64,000 nucleotides of DNA from Candidatus Manganitrophaceae bacterium (GTDB taxonomy: Bacteria > Nitrospirota > Nitrospiria > SBBL01 > Manganitrophaceae), in assembly GCA_016200325.1 (NCBI GenBank), contig JACQEZ010000020.1:62001-126000 (forward strand), read 5' to 3'. Numbering within the stretch: the first letter of the stretch is position 1; every line of letters begins with the position of its first letter. The notes under the pieces are model-generated. The model saw only the letters and a list, made by a program, of their open reading frames with translations, had not been told where the DNA came from and did not search any database. Below are positions 1 to 9,253 of this stretch, piece by piece. Both the position numbers and the translations under genes were made by a program.

Positions 1-1
1 T

Positions 2-2923
2 CTAAATGTCCCCTCGAGTATTCAGGGGTATGCTTCCAGCTTTTATCCAACCCCGACGAATTGCTCTCCTCCGGCCGGATGTACGACTGATCATCAAACA
101 GCTAGCCATAACCATGCCACCGTTTCGAATCATTTTGATAACTGTTCCATCTATTATGGGGGTGATGGTACGGCTGGTAATACCCCGAAGAGTGATCCAT
201 GTGCCTCGTCCGGCTCTCATTATTTGGACGATGTCGCCTATTGGGCCCATACCACCGATCTTCGGCCCGATTCGGGAAATATATTGGGCATCAATGAATC
301 GCCGACCGCTCAGCGGTTGACTGGGATGCAGACTCTAACGATCTATCCCTTCTTTGCCTTTGGGACCGGCGCCAACATCCTCAAAGCAGCGGCCAAGATG
401 GGAGGGTTTATCGACCTTGATGGCGACGGAAAACCGTTCGATGACGGTACCTGCGGAACGGCCCACCCGAACTCCCTCTGTAAGGAGTGGGACAAAGATG
501 GAGATGGGGTTCCAGATACCTACTTTGAATCTTCGGATGCGTTTGATTTAAGGGCGCGCCTCATGGCAGCCATCACTGATATTCTACAGAAGAGCGCATC
601 GGGGACATCGGTCTCCGTATTGGCGACCTCTTCTACCGGGGAAGGAGCGATTTACCAGGCTTACTTCTATCCTTCCGTATTTGAGGGAATTGATCAAATC
701 TCCTGGCTCGGTTATCTGCAAGGTCTCTTCTTTGACACCAGTGGCCAACTGCGGGAAGATACCAATGCCGACGGTAAATTGGTCTTAAGTCAAGATAAGA
801 TCATTGAAACCTATTTCGATACGACCAATCTTGAGACTCGGGTTCGACGGTACGATGTCGATTCGAACGGGAATAGAACCGGCACCCCCGAGATTATTGG
901 ATTAAAAGAGTTGAAACCGATTTGGGAAGGGGGGAAAACCTTGGCCAAACGGAACCTCTCTACAAATCCGAGAACGATCAAAACTTGGATCGATTCAAAT
1001 AATAATGGAGCAGTGGATTCGGGTGAATTTATCGATTTCAGCACTACGAATGAATCAACGCTGAGACCCTATCTGCGCGCTGCCAATTCAACAGAAGGGA
1101 CCAATATCATTAATTTTATCCATGGGAATAAAATAACCGGATACCGGCTTCGAGAGGTGACGGTGGATGGCGTTGCAAATAATACTTGGCGATTGGGCGA
1201 TATTATCTATTCAAGTCCGGTTTCCGTCGGCGCGCCCGCGGAGCGCTTTGACCTAAAAAACCAAGATTCAAGTTACACGCTATTTTATAATAGATATAAA
1301 AATAGAAGGCATGTCGTCTATGTGGGGGCCAATGACGGAATGTTGCATGCCTTTAATGCCGGATTTTTCCATCAGGGAGACGATCCCTCCACTGCGAATG
1401 TGGTGGAGCACAGTTGGTTCACGACCGACAGCCATCCCTTAGGCGACGAACTCTGGGCTTTTATCCCAGAGTCGCTTCTTCCGCACCTAAAGTGGCTGAC
1501 TGGCACCGATTATGACAGCGGTCAGCATGTCTACTTTGTAGACGGATCGCCGAGAATCATGGATGCTCAGATCTTCACCGCGGAGGCAATTTGTGCAACA
1601 AATGCCAATGATTCAGGATGTATTCACCCCGGCGGCTGGGGAACCGTACTCATTGGGAGTATGCGACTCGGAGGAGGTGTAATCAAAACGGACCTGAATG
1701 GAAATGGCAGTGATACCGACTCGGGAGAAGATCGCTTCCGCTCAGCCTATTTTATGATGGATATCACAAATCCGGAGGCCACGCCGACGCTCAAATGGGT
1801 TTTTAAGGATAGCGACCTCGGTTTCACCACCAGTTGGCCCTCAGTCATGCGATTCAATTCGACGACATGGTATATGACCGTTGGGTCTGGCCCCCTGACA
1901 TATAAAGGGGAGCGTGAAAAATCATTATCCACAAATCGGTTCGAATCAACAGTCAGTGAGTATGGCCAGATTTATGTGGTGAATCTGAGCACAGGGGCAT
2001 TGGTACGGAAGATCACCGTGAACAACACCGACCGGTATGCCTTTATGGGAGATTCCACAGTATATGATTGGCCTCAAAACTATGTATCGGATGTGCTCTA
2101 CATCGGAGAGATCTATTACTCGTCGGGATGGAAAGGAAAGATGTTCAGGCTCCTGACCTATGGGAATTCGGATCCGACAACCTGGGTGTTGTCTACCCTC
2201 TTTGACGCCGGCAAGCCGGTCCTGGCTAAACCGACCGCCACGACCGACAAATCCAATAGACTTTGGATTTACTTCGGAACGGGGCGGTTCTTCAGCGGTG
2301 GCACGAACAGCGATCAGAGCGATACCTCTGCCCAAGCGCTTTATGGAATCAAAGAATCGAGTCCAAACGGTTGTTGGAGCAACGCATGGAAAGCAAACTG
2401 CAGCTCTACAATAGCAAGCACCTCTCTTCTGGATGTAACGAGCGCTTCAGTAGCTGTCGGCGGGGGACTCACCTGTGGCTCTTGCGGTGCGACTACTTTG
2501 ACCGGATTGGTGAGCAATGTGATTAATTCATCTACCAGCGAGAAGGGGGGGTGGGTGATTAATCTTTCAGGCGGGGAGCGCGTCATTGTCGAGTCAACGG
2601 TTCTTGGCGGAATTGTGGCTGCAACAACCTACACCCCTGATTCCAATGTCTGCGCTTCTCAGGGGACCAACACCCTTTATGCGATGTACTTCGAAAGCGG
2701 AACTGCCTATTCAGGCAGTGTCATCGGCACAACTGGGTCAACAGTCAACCGGACCATGAGCCTTGGACGCGGAGTCGCCTCTAAGGTGAACGTCGTGGTG
2801 AGCAACGAAACCACGACCGGTTTTGTCCAAAGCAGCACAGGGCAAATCATTCAGATCGAGGGGATTACAGTAGCCACCAGTGTCCGATCTGGGATGCGTA
2901 TTTTGAGGGAGAAAGCAGATTGA
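2..2923 (+). CDS. PilY1-like type IV pilus tip/assembly protein, 5' partial
   Basis: The frame is open from base 2, so the gene begins upstream and about 973 residues of its C-terminal part are present. PilY1 proteins sit at the pilus tip or cell surface and help pilus extension, adhesion and mechanosensing. The hallmark C-terminal beta-propeller is visible: VVYVGANDGMLHAFNA, an EDRFRSAYFMMDITNP strand, and FGTGRFFSGG near the end. Several Asp-rich loops (DLDGDGKPFDDG, DKDGDGVPD, DTNADGK, DSNNNGAVDSGE, DLNGNGSDTDSGED) resemble EF-hand/dockerin calcium sites, and PilY1 is known to be calcium-regulated. The TTG at 224 is internal and is not the real start. The stop overlaps the next gene by four bases (TTGA), which suggests translational coupling. 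Confidence 0.85.
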   Translation, partial: LNVPSSIQGYASSFYPTPTNCSPPAGCTTDHQTASHNHATVSNHFDNCSIYYGGDGTAGNTPKSDPCASSGSHYLDDVAYWAHTTDLRPDSGNILGINESPTAQRLTGMQTLTIYPFFAFGTGANILKAAAKMGGFIDLDGDGKPFDDGTCGTAHPNSLCKEWDKDGDGVPDTYFESSDAFDLRARLMAAITDILQKSASGTSVSVLATSSTGEGAIYQAYFYPSVFEGIDQISWLGYLQGLFFDTSGQLREDTNADGKLVLSQDKIIETYFDTTNLETRVRRYDVDSNGNRTGTPEIIGLKELKPIWEGGKTLAKRNLSTNPRTIKTWIDSNNNGAVDSGEFIDFSTTNESTLRPYLRAANSTEGTNIINFIHGNKITGYRLREVTVDGVANNTWRLGDIIYSSPVSVGAPAERFDLKNQDSSYTLFYNRYKNRRHVVYVGANDGMLHAFNAGFFHQGDDPSTANVVEHSWFTTDSHPLGDELWAFIPESLLPHLKWLTGTDYDSGQHVYFVDGSPRIMDAQIFTAEAICATNANDSGCIHPGGWGTVLIGSMRLGGGVIKTDLNGNGSDTDSGEDRFRSAYFMMDITNPEATPTLKWVFKDSDLGFTTSWPSVMRFNSTTWYMTVGSGPLTYKGEREKSLSTNRFESTVSEYGQIYVVNLSTGALVRKITVNNTDRYAFMGDSTVYDWPQNYVSDVLYIGEIYYSSGWKGKMFRLLTYGNSDPTTWVLSTLFDAGKPVLAKPTATTDKSNRLWIYFGTGRFFSGGTNSDQSDTSAQALYGIKESSPNGCWSNAWKANCSSTIASTSLLDVTSASVAVGGGLTCGSCGATTLTGLVSNVINSSTSEKGGWVINLSGGERVIVESTVLGGIVAATTYTPDSNVCASQGTNTLYAMYFESGTAYSGSVIGTTGSTVNRTMSLGRGVASKVNVVVSNETTTGFVQSSTGQIIQIEGITVATSVRSGMRILREKAD

Positions 2924-3837
2924 AGAAGAAGCTTATTATCCCAGTTCTTGTCCTCATGGTAGGATTTTGGCTGATCTTTGGAAGAGAGAGTGAAATGATG
3001 CTCTCTTCGGCTGGTGGGAGCGGTAACCTGCCTCCCAAAATTAGCCAAATCGAGATTACCCCGCCGACACCCGATCTCCAATCAGTTCTCACTGTTCAGC
3101 TCCAATCTGAGGACCCGAACCACGATCGGGTCACCTATCGTTACCAGTGGTTTGTGAACGATAAAGAGGTGGGTGATCAGCCGGTTCTTCCGTTAGCGGG
3201 TTTTCGCCAAGGTGATTTGGTCTCGGTCAAAGTGGTACCGTCGGATGGAAAGAGCCAAGGCGACCTGGTGCAGAGCTCACCCGTCAGAATAGGAAACAAT
3301 CTTCCCGTGATAAAAGCGATCAAGCTCGTCCCTGAAGTTTTAAAGGCCGGTCAGGGGGTCCATGCCGAGGTCGACGGTTTCGACAAAGAAGGAGATGTCG
3401 TCCGCTACACCTATCAATGGTATATCAACGACCAACCGATCGACGGAAATAATCAAGCAGATCTGGATGGAGCGAACGTCCACAGCGCTGATAGAATTGC
3501 CGTCAAGGTCACCCCCTCCGATTCTTCGTCAGAGGGGGTTCCCCAAACAAGCCGCATCAGTGTCGTCATTAATCAAGCCCCCGAAATCACTTCTTTCCCC
3601 CCCACCGAAGTGGTGGAAGGCCAATATCGTTATCAAATTATCGCCAATGATTCGGATGGAGATCCTCTGAATTATCACCTCATCGAGGCTCCCGCCGGAA
3701 TGATTTTGAACCCAACCTCGGGGCTCCTCGAATGGAGTGTGAAAGAGCTCCCGGAAAAAAAAGTGAGCGTGAAGATTCAAGTCGATGATGCTAAGGGGGG
3801 GAAAAGCATCCAGCAGTTCGTCATACAAGCCGGATAG
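2920..3837 (+). CDS. Exported protein with tandem Ig/cadherin-like domains
   Basis: 305 residues starting at a TTG that overlaps the stop of the PilY1-like gene. An N-terminal hydrophobic segment (LIIPVLVLMVGFWLIF) acts as signal anchor or signal peptide. After it come three repeat units. The first two share the pattern D-x-x-x-D-x-V-x-Y-x-YQW-(F/Y)-(V/I)-ND (YRYQWFVND near residue 73, YTYQWYIND near 163). The third is a putative-Ig/cadherin-like module with NDSDGDPLNYHL and a G-L-L-E-W strand. Such modules are common in pilus-associated or surface adhesion proteins. Coupling to the PilY1-like gene suggests a partner in pilus or surface assembly; this is inference. No enzyme motif was seen. 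Confidence 0.75.
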   Translation: MKKKLIIPVLVLMVGFWLIFGRESEMMLSSAGGSGNLPPKISQIEITPPTPDLQSVLTVQLQSEDPNHDRVTYRYQWFVNDKEVGDQPVLPLAGFRQGDLVSVKVVPSDGKSQGDLVQSSPVRIGNNLPVIKAIKLVPEVLKAGQGVHAEVDGFDKEGDVVRYTYQWYINDQPIDGNNQADLDGANVHSADRIAVKVTPSDSSSEGVPQTSRISVVINQAPEITSFPPTEVVEGQYRYQIIANDSDGDPLNYHLIEAPAGMILNPTSGLLEWSVKELPEKKVSVKIQVDDAKGGKSIQQFVIQAG

Positions 3838-3979
3838 GCGCATGCTCTTATCTGATCGTCGGAAATCCTTTTTTAAAACGGTAGGCTGTTAACCGTCAGG
3901 AGCTGCCTATCTATAGCGGCTCTTCCCTTAGCGCTTATTCAGTGTTCGGTGTCTCTCCGCCTCTTATGGATGACGCTCC

Positions 3980-4008
3980 TTGTATTTTGAAAGGGGGGTT
4001 GTTATAAT
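3980..4008 (+). promoter_or_regulatory. Sigma70-type promoter of phoH
   Basis: TTGTAT, 17-base spacer, TATAAT. Transcription would start near 4015, giving a leader of about 45 bases that carries an AGGAG about 13 bases before the TTG start of phoH. It lies in the 221-base gap after the Ig-domain gene. Confidence 0.65.
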
Positions 4009-4058
4009 GAGCCTGCGTAATATGCTCGATTATCAGGTCTAGGAGAATTCATCTTTAA

Positions 4059-5042
4059 TTGAAAAAACCAGTTGTTGGAAAAGTTACTTTACAGGAAGGA
4101 ACCGACACCGCCGCGCTCTATGGCAGCTATGATCGTCACATTAAGATGATTGAGCGGGCCTTTGAGGTGAGGTTGACGGCCAGAGGAGGAGAGATCACGA
4201 TTGAAGGAGAGCCGGAACAGGTTCAACATGCCGAGAAGGCGATCTCCGACCTTGCCAACCTCGCAAGAGATGGTTTCCGCGTCACAGCGGAAGATGTCAA
4301 TTATGCCATTCAATCGTCCCAGCAAAATCCCCCTGCTTCAGTTCGCGAGATCTACCAAGATGCCATTCCCGTTTTAGGGAAAAAGAAACTCATCGCACCA
4401 AAATCGCCGGCACAAAAAGAATATTTCGAGAGCATTCGAAAATACGATATTGTCGTCGGAATCGGGCCTGCCGGGACTGGCAAGACCTATTTGGCGATGG
4501 CGATGGCGGTCTCCGCTTTTTTGAAGAAAGAGGTCAATCGGATTATCTTGGCGCGTCCGGCGGTCGAAGCGGGAGAAAAGCTGGGGTTCCTTCCGGGCGA
4601 TTTGGTGGAGAAGGTCAATCCTTATCTGCGGCCGCTTTACGATGCCCTCTATGACATGATGGAGGTCGAGCGGGCCAATCGTCTTCTCGAACGCGGAGAT
4701 ATTGAAATCGCCCCGCTTGCTTTTATGCGCGGTCGAACCCTCAACGACGCTTTTATTATTTTGGATGAGGCCCAGAATGCGACCGCCGAGCAGATGAAGA
4801 TGTTTCTCACCCGGTTGGGTTTCCGTTCCAAGGCGGTGATCACGGGAGATATTACTCAAATCGATCTTCCCGTTGAGCGGGTGTCGGGCTTAATCGAGAT
4901 CCAATCGATTTTGGAAGACGTCTCGGCGATTAAGTTTGTTTACTTCAGCGAGAAGGACGTCATACGACATCGGCTTGTCCAGGAAATTGTGAAAGCATAC
5001 GAGCGATATGAAGGGAAAGGGGGAAGGTCAAAAAAGAAATAG
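4059..5042 (+). CDS. PhoH family ATPase (PhoH-like)
   Basis: 327 residues, full length for the PhoH/YbeZ family. The N-terminal 80 residues form the KH-like region (GGEITIEGEPEQVQHAEKAI). The ATPase core has Walker A GIGPAGTGKT (134-143) and Walker B FIILDEAQN ending at 240. In many bacteria this gene (ybeZ) precedes ybeY, as here, and the pair is linked to RNA handling and ribosome quality control. The TTG start is supported by the conserved N-terminus and an upstream AGGAG, though the spacing of about 13 bases is long. A terminator follows, so ybeY may also have its own transcription. Confidence 0.93.
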   Translation: MKKPVVGKVTLQEGTDTAALYGSYDRHIKMIERAFEVRLTARGGEITIEGEPEQVQHAEKAISDLANLARDGFRVTAEDVNYAIQSSQQNPPASVREIYQDAIPVLGKKKLIAPKSPAQKEYFESIRKYDIVVGIGPAGTGKTYLAMAMAVSAFLKKEVNRIILARPAVEAGEKLGFLPGDLVEKVNPYLRPLYDALYDMMEVERANRLLERGDIEIAPLAFMRGRTLNDAFIILDEAQNATAEQMKMFLTRLGFRSKAVITGDITQIDLPVERVSGLIEIQSILEDVSAIKFVYFSEKDVIRHRLVQEIVKAYERYEGKGGRSKKK

Positions 5043-5065
5043 ACGGTCCTTATCTCTATTGCCGT

Positions 5066-5099
5066 ATGACCTCAAGGGCTTGGGGTCATTTTTTATTTT
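5066..5099 (+). terminator. Rho-independent terminator after phoH
   Basis: Arms ATGACCTCAA (5066-5075) and TTGGGGTCAT (5080-5089) pair with one G-T wobble around a GGGC loop. A run of six T follows at 5089-5094. It separates phoH from ybeY. Confidence 0.75.
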
Positions 5100-5189
5100 C
5101 TGTCACCGTTCTCATCTCGAACCATCCCGCGATCGTCCAGCGGGCAGAACGCCTGCTTCTCACTGTTAGGGAATTGTCAGCGGCATTTC

Positions 5190-5630
5190 ATGCAGATCTT
5201 CATTCAAAATAAGCAAAGAACGCACCGAATCAACCAGAGAAATATCTCAAAATGGCTCCGCCAGATTTTACTGTTGCAGAAGTGCGAGAAGGCGGAGATT
5301 GGGGTGATTTTTGTGAATGACCGGCAGATTCGAACTTATAATCGCGATTATCGTAGGAAGGATAAACCGACCGATGTCTTGTCCTTCTCGATGCGGGAGG
5401 GAATGGGCGGAGCGCTTCATCCGGAATTCCTGGGCGATGTCATGATCTCTTTAGAGCGCTCTGCCGAAGAGGCATCGATGTATGGTAGGGCCCCCAATGA
5501 GCAGCTTTTAATCCTTCTGATCCACGGCGTGCTCCATTTGTTGGGCTATGACCACGAGCGTTCCAGTCAGGAGGCGCGTCGGATGCAGCGGAGGGAGCAT
5601 CTTTTGTTCAAACGGATCTATCAGCAGTAA
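5190..5630 (+). CDS. ybeY: Endoribonuclease YbeY (rRNA maturation factor)
   Basis: 146 residues, typical length. The zinc-binding active site H-x3-H-x5-H is intact as HGVLHLLGYDH (His112, His116, His122). The upstream family signature KPTDVLSFSM is also present. YbeY processes the 3' end of 16S rRNA and takes part in ribosome quality control in the cytoplasm. It follows phoH, the usual partner, but a terminator stands between them. No clear ribosome binding site precedes the ATG. The next gene starts six bases after the stop. Confidence 0.95.
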   Translation: MQIFIQNKQRTHRINQRNISKWLRQILLLQKCEKAEIGVIFVNDRQIRTYNRDYRRKDKPTDVLSFSMREGMGGALHPEFLGDVMISLERSAEEASMYGRAPNEQLLILLIHGVLHLLGYDHERSSQEARRMQRREHLLFKRIYQQ

Positions 5631-5635
5631 TCTCG

Positions 5636-5992
5636 ATGTCGTTCGACCGAATTCTCCGACGGATTGTTGACGAAACAAGTGAGGCGATCGGCGCCATCTT
5701 CATTGATCGAGAAGGCGAAGCGATTGCCCACTATTCAACACGCTCGGGTGATGAAATGAAATTGGTCGGCGCCCACTATGGTATCATCTGGCTGGAATTA
5801 GAGACAGTGGTACAGCAATATCTGAAATCGTCGATCAGTGAAACGATATTGACTTTAGAGCGAGGGATCTGTCTGCTGCGGCCGCTGCAAGGGGAATATC
5901 TGCTTCTATTGGTGATTGCTCCTTCCGGCGGAATGGGGCAGGCCAGGCGTTGGTTGAGGTGGGCGGCGAGCGAAATTCAATTGGAACTTTAG
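5636..5992 (+). CDS. Roadblock/LC7-like domain protein
   Basis: 118 residues. The pattern IVDETSEAIGAIFIDREGEAIAHY, a long central helix and a C-terminal LLLLVIAPSGGMGQARRWL strand-helix fit the Roadblock/LC7 fold. Bacterial members often modulate small GTPases such as MglA, or act as small regulatory dimers. No GTPase of the MglA type is next to it; the neighbouring GTPase is FtsY. It is packed between ybeY (5-base gap) and ftsY (about 50 bases), so it is probably co-transcribed with both. The fold call rests on sequence pattern only. Confidence 0.6.
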   Translation: MSFDRILRRIVDETSEAIGAIFIDREGEAIAHYSTRSGDEMKLVGAHYGIIWLELETVVQQYLKSSISETILTLERGICLLRPLQGEYLLLLVIAPSGGMGQARRWLRWAASEIQLEL

Positions 5993-6043
5993 ATTCGGAA
6001 AAGCGGACCAACCCTTCCGTTAAAATCTACTATCGAGGAGAAA

Positions 6044-6997
6044 ATGGCTGAAAGCCTTTGGGGAAAACTGGGAAAGGGTCTGGCCAAGACGAGAGAATTC
6101 CTTTCCTCCGGATTGGAAGCGGTCTTTTTAGACCAGCCGAACGTCAGCCCTGAAATGCTCGATCGTTTGGAGGAGCTTCTCATCGGGTCCGACTTGGGGA
6201 TGGAAGTGACCGATCGGTTGATGACCGGGCTGAAAGCATCCGTCGAACGGAAGGAGATCTCGAATCTTCCTTCGTTGAAGAAAAAGCTCAAATCGTATCT
6301 GGTGATTATCTTGAACAAAGGGATCCCTCAAAAGCTGCCGGCGACCCCACCGGTGGTCAGCCTCTATGTCGGCGTGAATGGGGTCGGTAAAACCACTACC
6401 ATTGCCAAGCGCGCCCAGCAGCTGACCCGGGAGGGAAAGAGTGTCCTCCTGGCGGCTGCGGACACCTTCCGCGCGGCGGCGGGCGAGCAGCTGGTGATCT
6501 GGGGAAGCCGCGTCGGCGTCGATGTGATCCGTCATCAGGAAGGGGCCGACCCCGCCGCGGTCGCCTTCGATGCAGTCAGCGCGGCGGCGGCCCGCAAAAT
6601 CGATTATGTTCTCATCGACACGGCGGGACGGCTGCAGACCAAGAGCAATCTCATGGAAGAGTTGAAGAAGATCAGACGGGTCGTCTCCAAGGCTGTCCCG
6701 GAGGCGCCTCATCAACGGATCCTGGTCCTCGACGCCACCACCGGTCAAAATGCCCTCTCCCAAGCGCGGCTCTTCCATGAAGCCATTGAGGTGACAGAAG
6801 TCATCCTGACCAAATTAGACGGGACCGCCAAGGGAGGAATCATCGTTCCGATTGTCGAGACCCTCTCGGTTCCGGTCACCTATGTCGGTGTCGGCGAAGG
6901 GGTTGATGATCTCATCCCATTCGACATCGAATCGTTTGCGGCGGGGATGTTCGACGAAACGGAAATCTTAAAGGGACATGAAAGTACGAAGCAGTGA
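6044..6997 (+). CDS. ftsY: Signal recognition particle receptor FtsY
   Basis: 317 residues. The SRP-type GTPase NG domain is complete: G1 GVNGVGKTT (110-118), LLAAADTFRAAAGEQL, DTAGR (192-196) and TKLDG (256-260). It receives SRP-ribosome complexes at the inner membrane for co-translational insertion. The long acidic N-terminal A domain of E. coli FtsY is missing; only a short N-terminal helix (MAESLWGKLGKGLAKTREFL) precedes the N domain, as in many compact FtsY proteins. A good GAGGAG precedes the ATG. The gene converges with the minus-strand GGDEF gene 23 bases downstream. Confidence 0.97.
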   Translation: MAESLWGKLGKGLAKTREFLSSGLEAVFLDQPNVSPEMLDRLEELLIGSDLGMEVTDRLMTGLKASVERKEISNLPSLKKKLKSYLVIILNKGIPQKLPATPPVVSLYVGVNGVGKTTTIAKRAQQLTREGKSVLLAAADTFRAAAGEQLVIWGSRVGVDVIRHQEGADPAAVAFDAVSAAAARKIDYVLIDTAGRLQTKSNLMEELKKIRRVVSKAVPEAPHQRILVLDATTGQNALSQARLFHEAIEVTEVILTKLDGTAKGGIIVPIVETLSVPVTYVGVGEGVDDLIPFDIESFAAGMFDETEILKGHESTKQ

Positions 6998-7020
6998 TTG
7001 CGGTTTCCGTCGCTCTGATC

Positions 7021-9042
7021 CTAAGAAAAGAGATCGGTGCTGAAGGGAACCGCTCTGTTTTTTCCGTAGAGCTTGGCTTTATAGAGCGCCCGATCGGCGT
7101 TTCGGATCAGCTCCTCAAATGTTTCGGCATCGTCCGGAAAGCTGGCCAATCCGATGCTGACGGTGAGATGCGGCAGATCGGCATATTTTTTTTGTAACGT
7201 CTCGTTCCTTTCAATTTCTCGACACAATCGCTCTGCGATCATCAGGGCATCTTCCTTGTTTGTCTGAGGAAGGATAATCGTAAACTCCTCCCCCCCATAA
7301 CGCGCCGCGACATCGATTGCCCGAATGTAATTCCTCAAGGCCTGTCCGAGCCGAACCAAGATTTCGTCTCCCCCCAGGTGTCCGTATGTATCGTTGAATT
7401 TCTTGAAATTATCGATATCAATGATAATCAAAGACACCGGAATCCGGTGTCGTCGGGATCGTTCGATCTCCTCGGTCAGACGCTCCTGAAAATAACGGCG
7501 ATTGAGGAGACCGGTCAATGCGTCGGTGATCGAGATCTTTTTTAGCGCCTCCGTCTTTTCATAGAGCTCGGATCGCTCAATCGCGATCGAAACGTAATTT
7601 CCGACCGCTTGAAGCAGCTGAAGGTCTTCCTCAGAGAAAACTTCCCCGGTGATTTTATCCGCCAGGTTGATCACGCCGATCGTCCGATTCCTAAGTCTCA
7701 GCGGCACACTTAAAAAGGAGGCGGTCCGGTATCTCGGCCGAGATTCCTGCCGAATGCGTGGATCCTGATTCAGATCTTGCACCAAGAGGGGAATGCCGGT
7801 TTGATAAACCTGTCCGGCAATCCCCTCGCCGGGCCGTTGATTAAACATTTCGTAAACCGATTTGTTGATCCCACGCATCGCTTTAACAGAGAGCTCTTTT
7901 TTGTACTCATCCAGGACCATTAGTGAGCCTTGTTCCGCCTGAAGCAGCTGCAGCGTATGCTCCAAAATGGAGCTGTGAAGATGATCGAGATAAAGGGGCG
8001 AGTCGGTCATCATTGTCAGGTTACATAGAGCGGCCATCCTCTTTCTCTGCTCTGCAAGCTGACTCTGGAGCTCGAGGCCTTCGACGGCGGCGCCTGCCTG
8101 CCTGCAGAAGGCTGCGATCATTTCGGTATCTTCTGTCCTGAGGAGCGTATCAAAGATTGCAAGGGTCGTCTTTGAGTTCCGTCCTTCAAAGACAGGGAAG
8201 AGATAACAAGAGGTAATATCGGCCGGGAGTTTTGATTTCAGAAGATCAAAGGTGACATCGTTAAAGAGAAAAGGCTCCCTCTGAATTCCCTGCTGGAGGA
8301 GGTCAAACAGCGGCTCGGATTCCAGGAGTTGCTCTTTCTTTTCTCCGAAGGCAACCACCCCGTGATGGGCTCCCCGTTTGTTGATCTGGTGGAAGAGGGC
8401 GGCGCTTCTTAAGCTGAAGAGAATGCCGAGGGTATTCAACAGGACGGTGTAAAGGTCGGTCAGGCTGGCAGCATCCTTAAACTGATTGCTGACCTGAAGT
8501 AAGGTGGTAAGATAGGCCGTTTTTGACTGGTATCGGCCACGAAGGTGAATATTTTCAAGCAGCGCGGTTCCGAGTGTCTGGACGTTTCTTGCAATTTCTT
8601 GGAACGCTTCGGATGACGTAACTTCATCGGTTTCTAGCGCGGCGGGGAGCTTATCTTGGGGGAGGCCCCATTGGGAGGCATCCTGTCTGAACCGGAGGTA
8701 TTCCTCGTTTTGATGATAAACTTTTCCACCGACGATTGCATAGCTGATCTCAGGAGAGATCCGAATCGGAATGATAAAGTAGTTGAGGTTTGCTTGGCAG
8801 CGGGAAAAGGTGATCTGATCGGTTTGGATCGCCAGATCGACCTGTTGTGCGAACGTATTCTGACAGAGCGATTCCCGCTCCGTCTCATGTACTAGGTGAC
8901 ACAGCGTATGCTCACGGGTGACCGGTGTGCAGGGCCGGTGTTTAGAAGGGTCGTAAACAACAAGGGAAAGGCCGCTGAGAGAAGACAGGGAGAGCTGAAC
9001 TTCTTCCCATTTATGTTTACTTAAGTCTATGTAACCTTGCAT
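7021..9042 (-). CDS. PocR-GAF-GGDEF diguanylate cyclase
   Basis: 673 residues. Domains in order: an N-terminal PocR-type sensory domain with conserved cysteines (about 1-140, including TLCHLVHETERESLC and FSRCQANLNYF), a GAF-like region (about 170-330), a second GAF domain (about 345-490, EQGSLMVLDEYKKELSV and PGEGIAGQVYQTG), and GGDEF (about 510-670). The active site is GGEEF. An RxxD inhibitory site (RAID) lies exactly five residues upstream, so product feedback is expected. It likely makes c-di-GMP in response to a small ligand or redox signal. No ribosome binding site precedes the ATG. A TATCGT hexamer ends eight bases upstream of the start, but no good -35 was found. Confidence 0.9.
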   Translation of the reverse strand: MQGYIDLSKHKWEEVQLSLSSLSGLSLVVYDPSKHRPCTPVTREHTLCHLVHETERESLCQNTFAQQVDLAIQTDQITFSRCQANLNYFIIPIRISPEISYAIVGGKVYHQNEEYLRFRQDASQWGLPQDKLPAALETDEVTSSEAFQEIARNVQTLGTALLENIHLRGRYQSKTAYLTTLLQVSNQFKDAASLTDLYTVLLNTLGILFSLRSAALFHQINKRGAHHGVVAFGEKKEQLLESEPLFDLLQQGIQREPFLFNDVTFDLLKSKLPADITSCYLFPVFEGRNSKTTLAIFDTLLRTEDTEMIAAFCRQAGAAVEGLELQSQLAEQRKRMAALCNLTMMTDSPLYLDHLHSSILEHTLQLLQAEQGSLMVLDEYKKELSVKAMRGINKSVYEMFNQRPGEGIAGQVYQTGIPLLVQDLNQDPRIRQESRPRYRTASFLSVPLRLRNRTIGVINLADKITGEVFSEEDLQLLQAVGNYVSIAIERSELYEKTEALKKISITDALTGLLNRRYFQERLTEEIERSRRHRIPVSLIIIDIDNFKKFNDTYGHLGGDEILVRLGQALRNYIRAIDVAARYGGEEFTIILPQTNKEDALMIAERLCREIERNETLQKKYADLPHLTVSIGLASFPDDAETFEELIRNADRALYKAKLYGKNRAVPFSTDLFS

Positions 9043-9253
9043 GAAAAATCACGATAATGATTAATGATTTCGGTTGGTTGTTACTTTTCTGCCGTTTAGG
9101 AGGAGAGGATGGGGAATAAATGCCCTACCGTATTCTCTTGATGCCTTATATACTGAGATCCTTTTCGAAGTCAAGTTAAAAGATAGGCAGCGCGATTTTG
9201 GTGTGTTATTATACAAAAAAGGAAGCAGATAAGGAACGATTATAACGATTATT

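Noticed and set aside
3875-3945. Possible tRNA-Asn-like segment containing CTGTTAACC
   Set aside because: The anticodon-like loop is there, but the flanking bases do not form a five-pair anticodon stem, and no acceptor or T arm with a GTTCGA-type loop was found.
6994-7197. 67-residue frame directly after ftsY
   Set aside because: It is antisense to the GGDEF domain of the minus-strand gene and has no family pattern.
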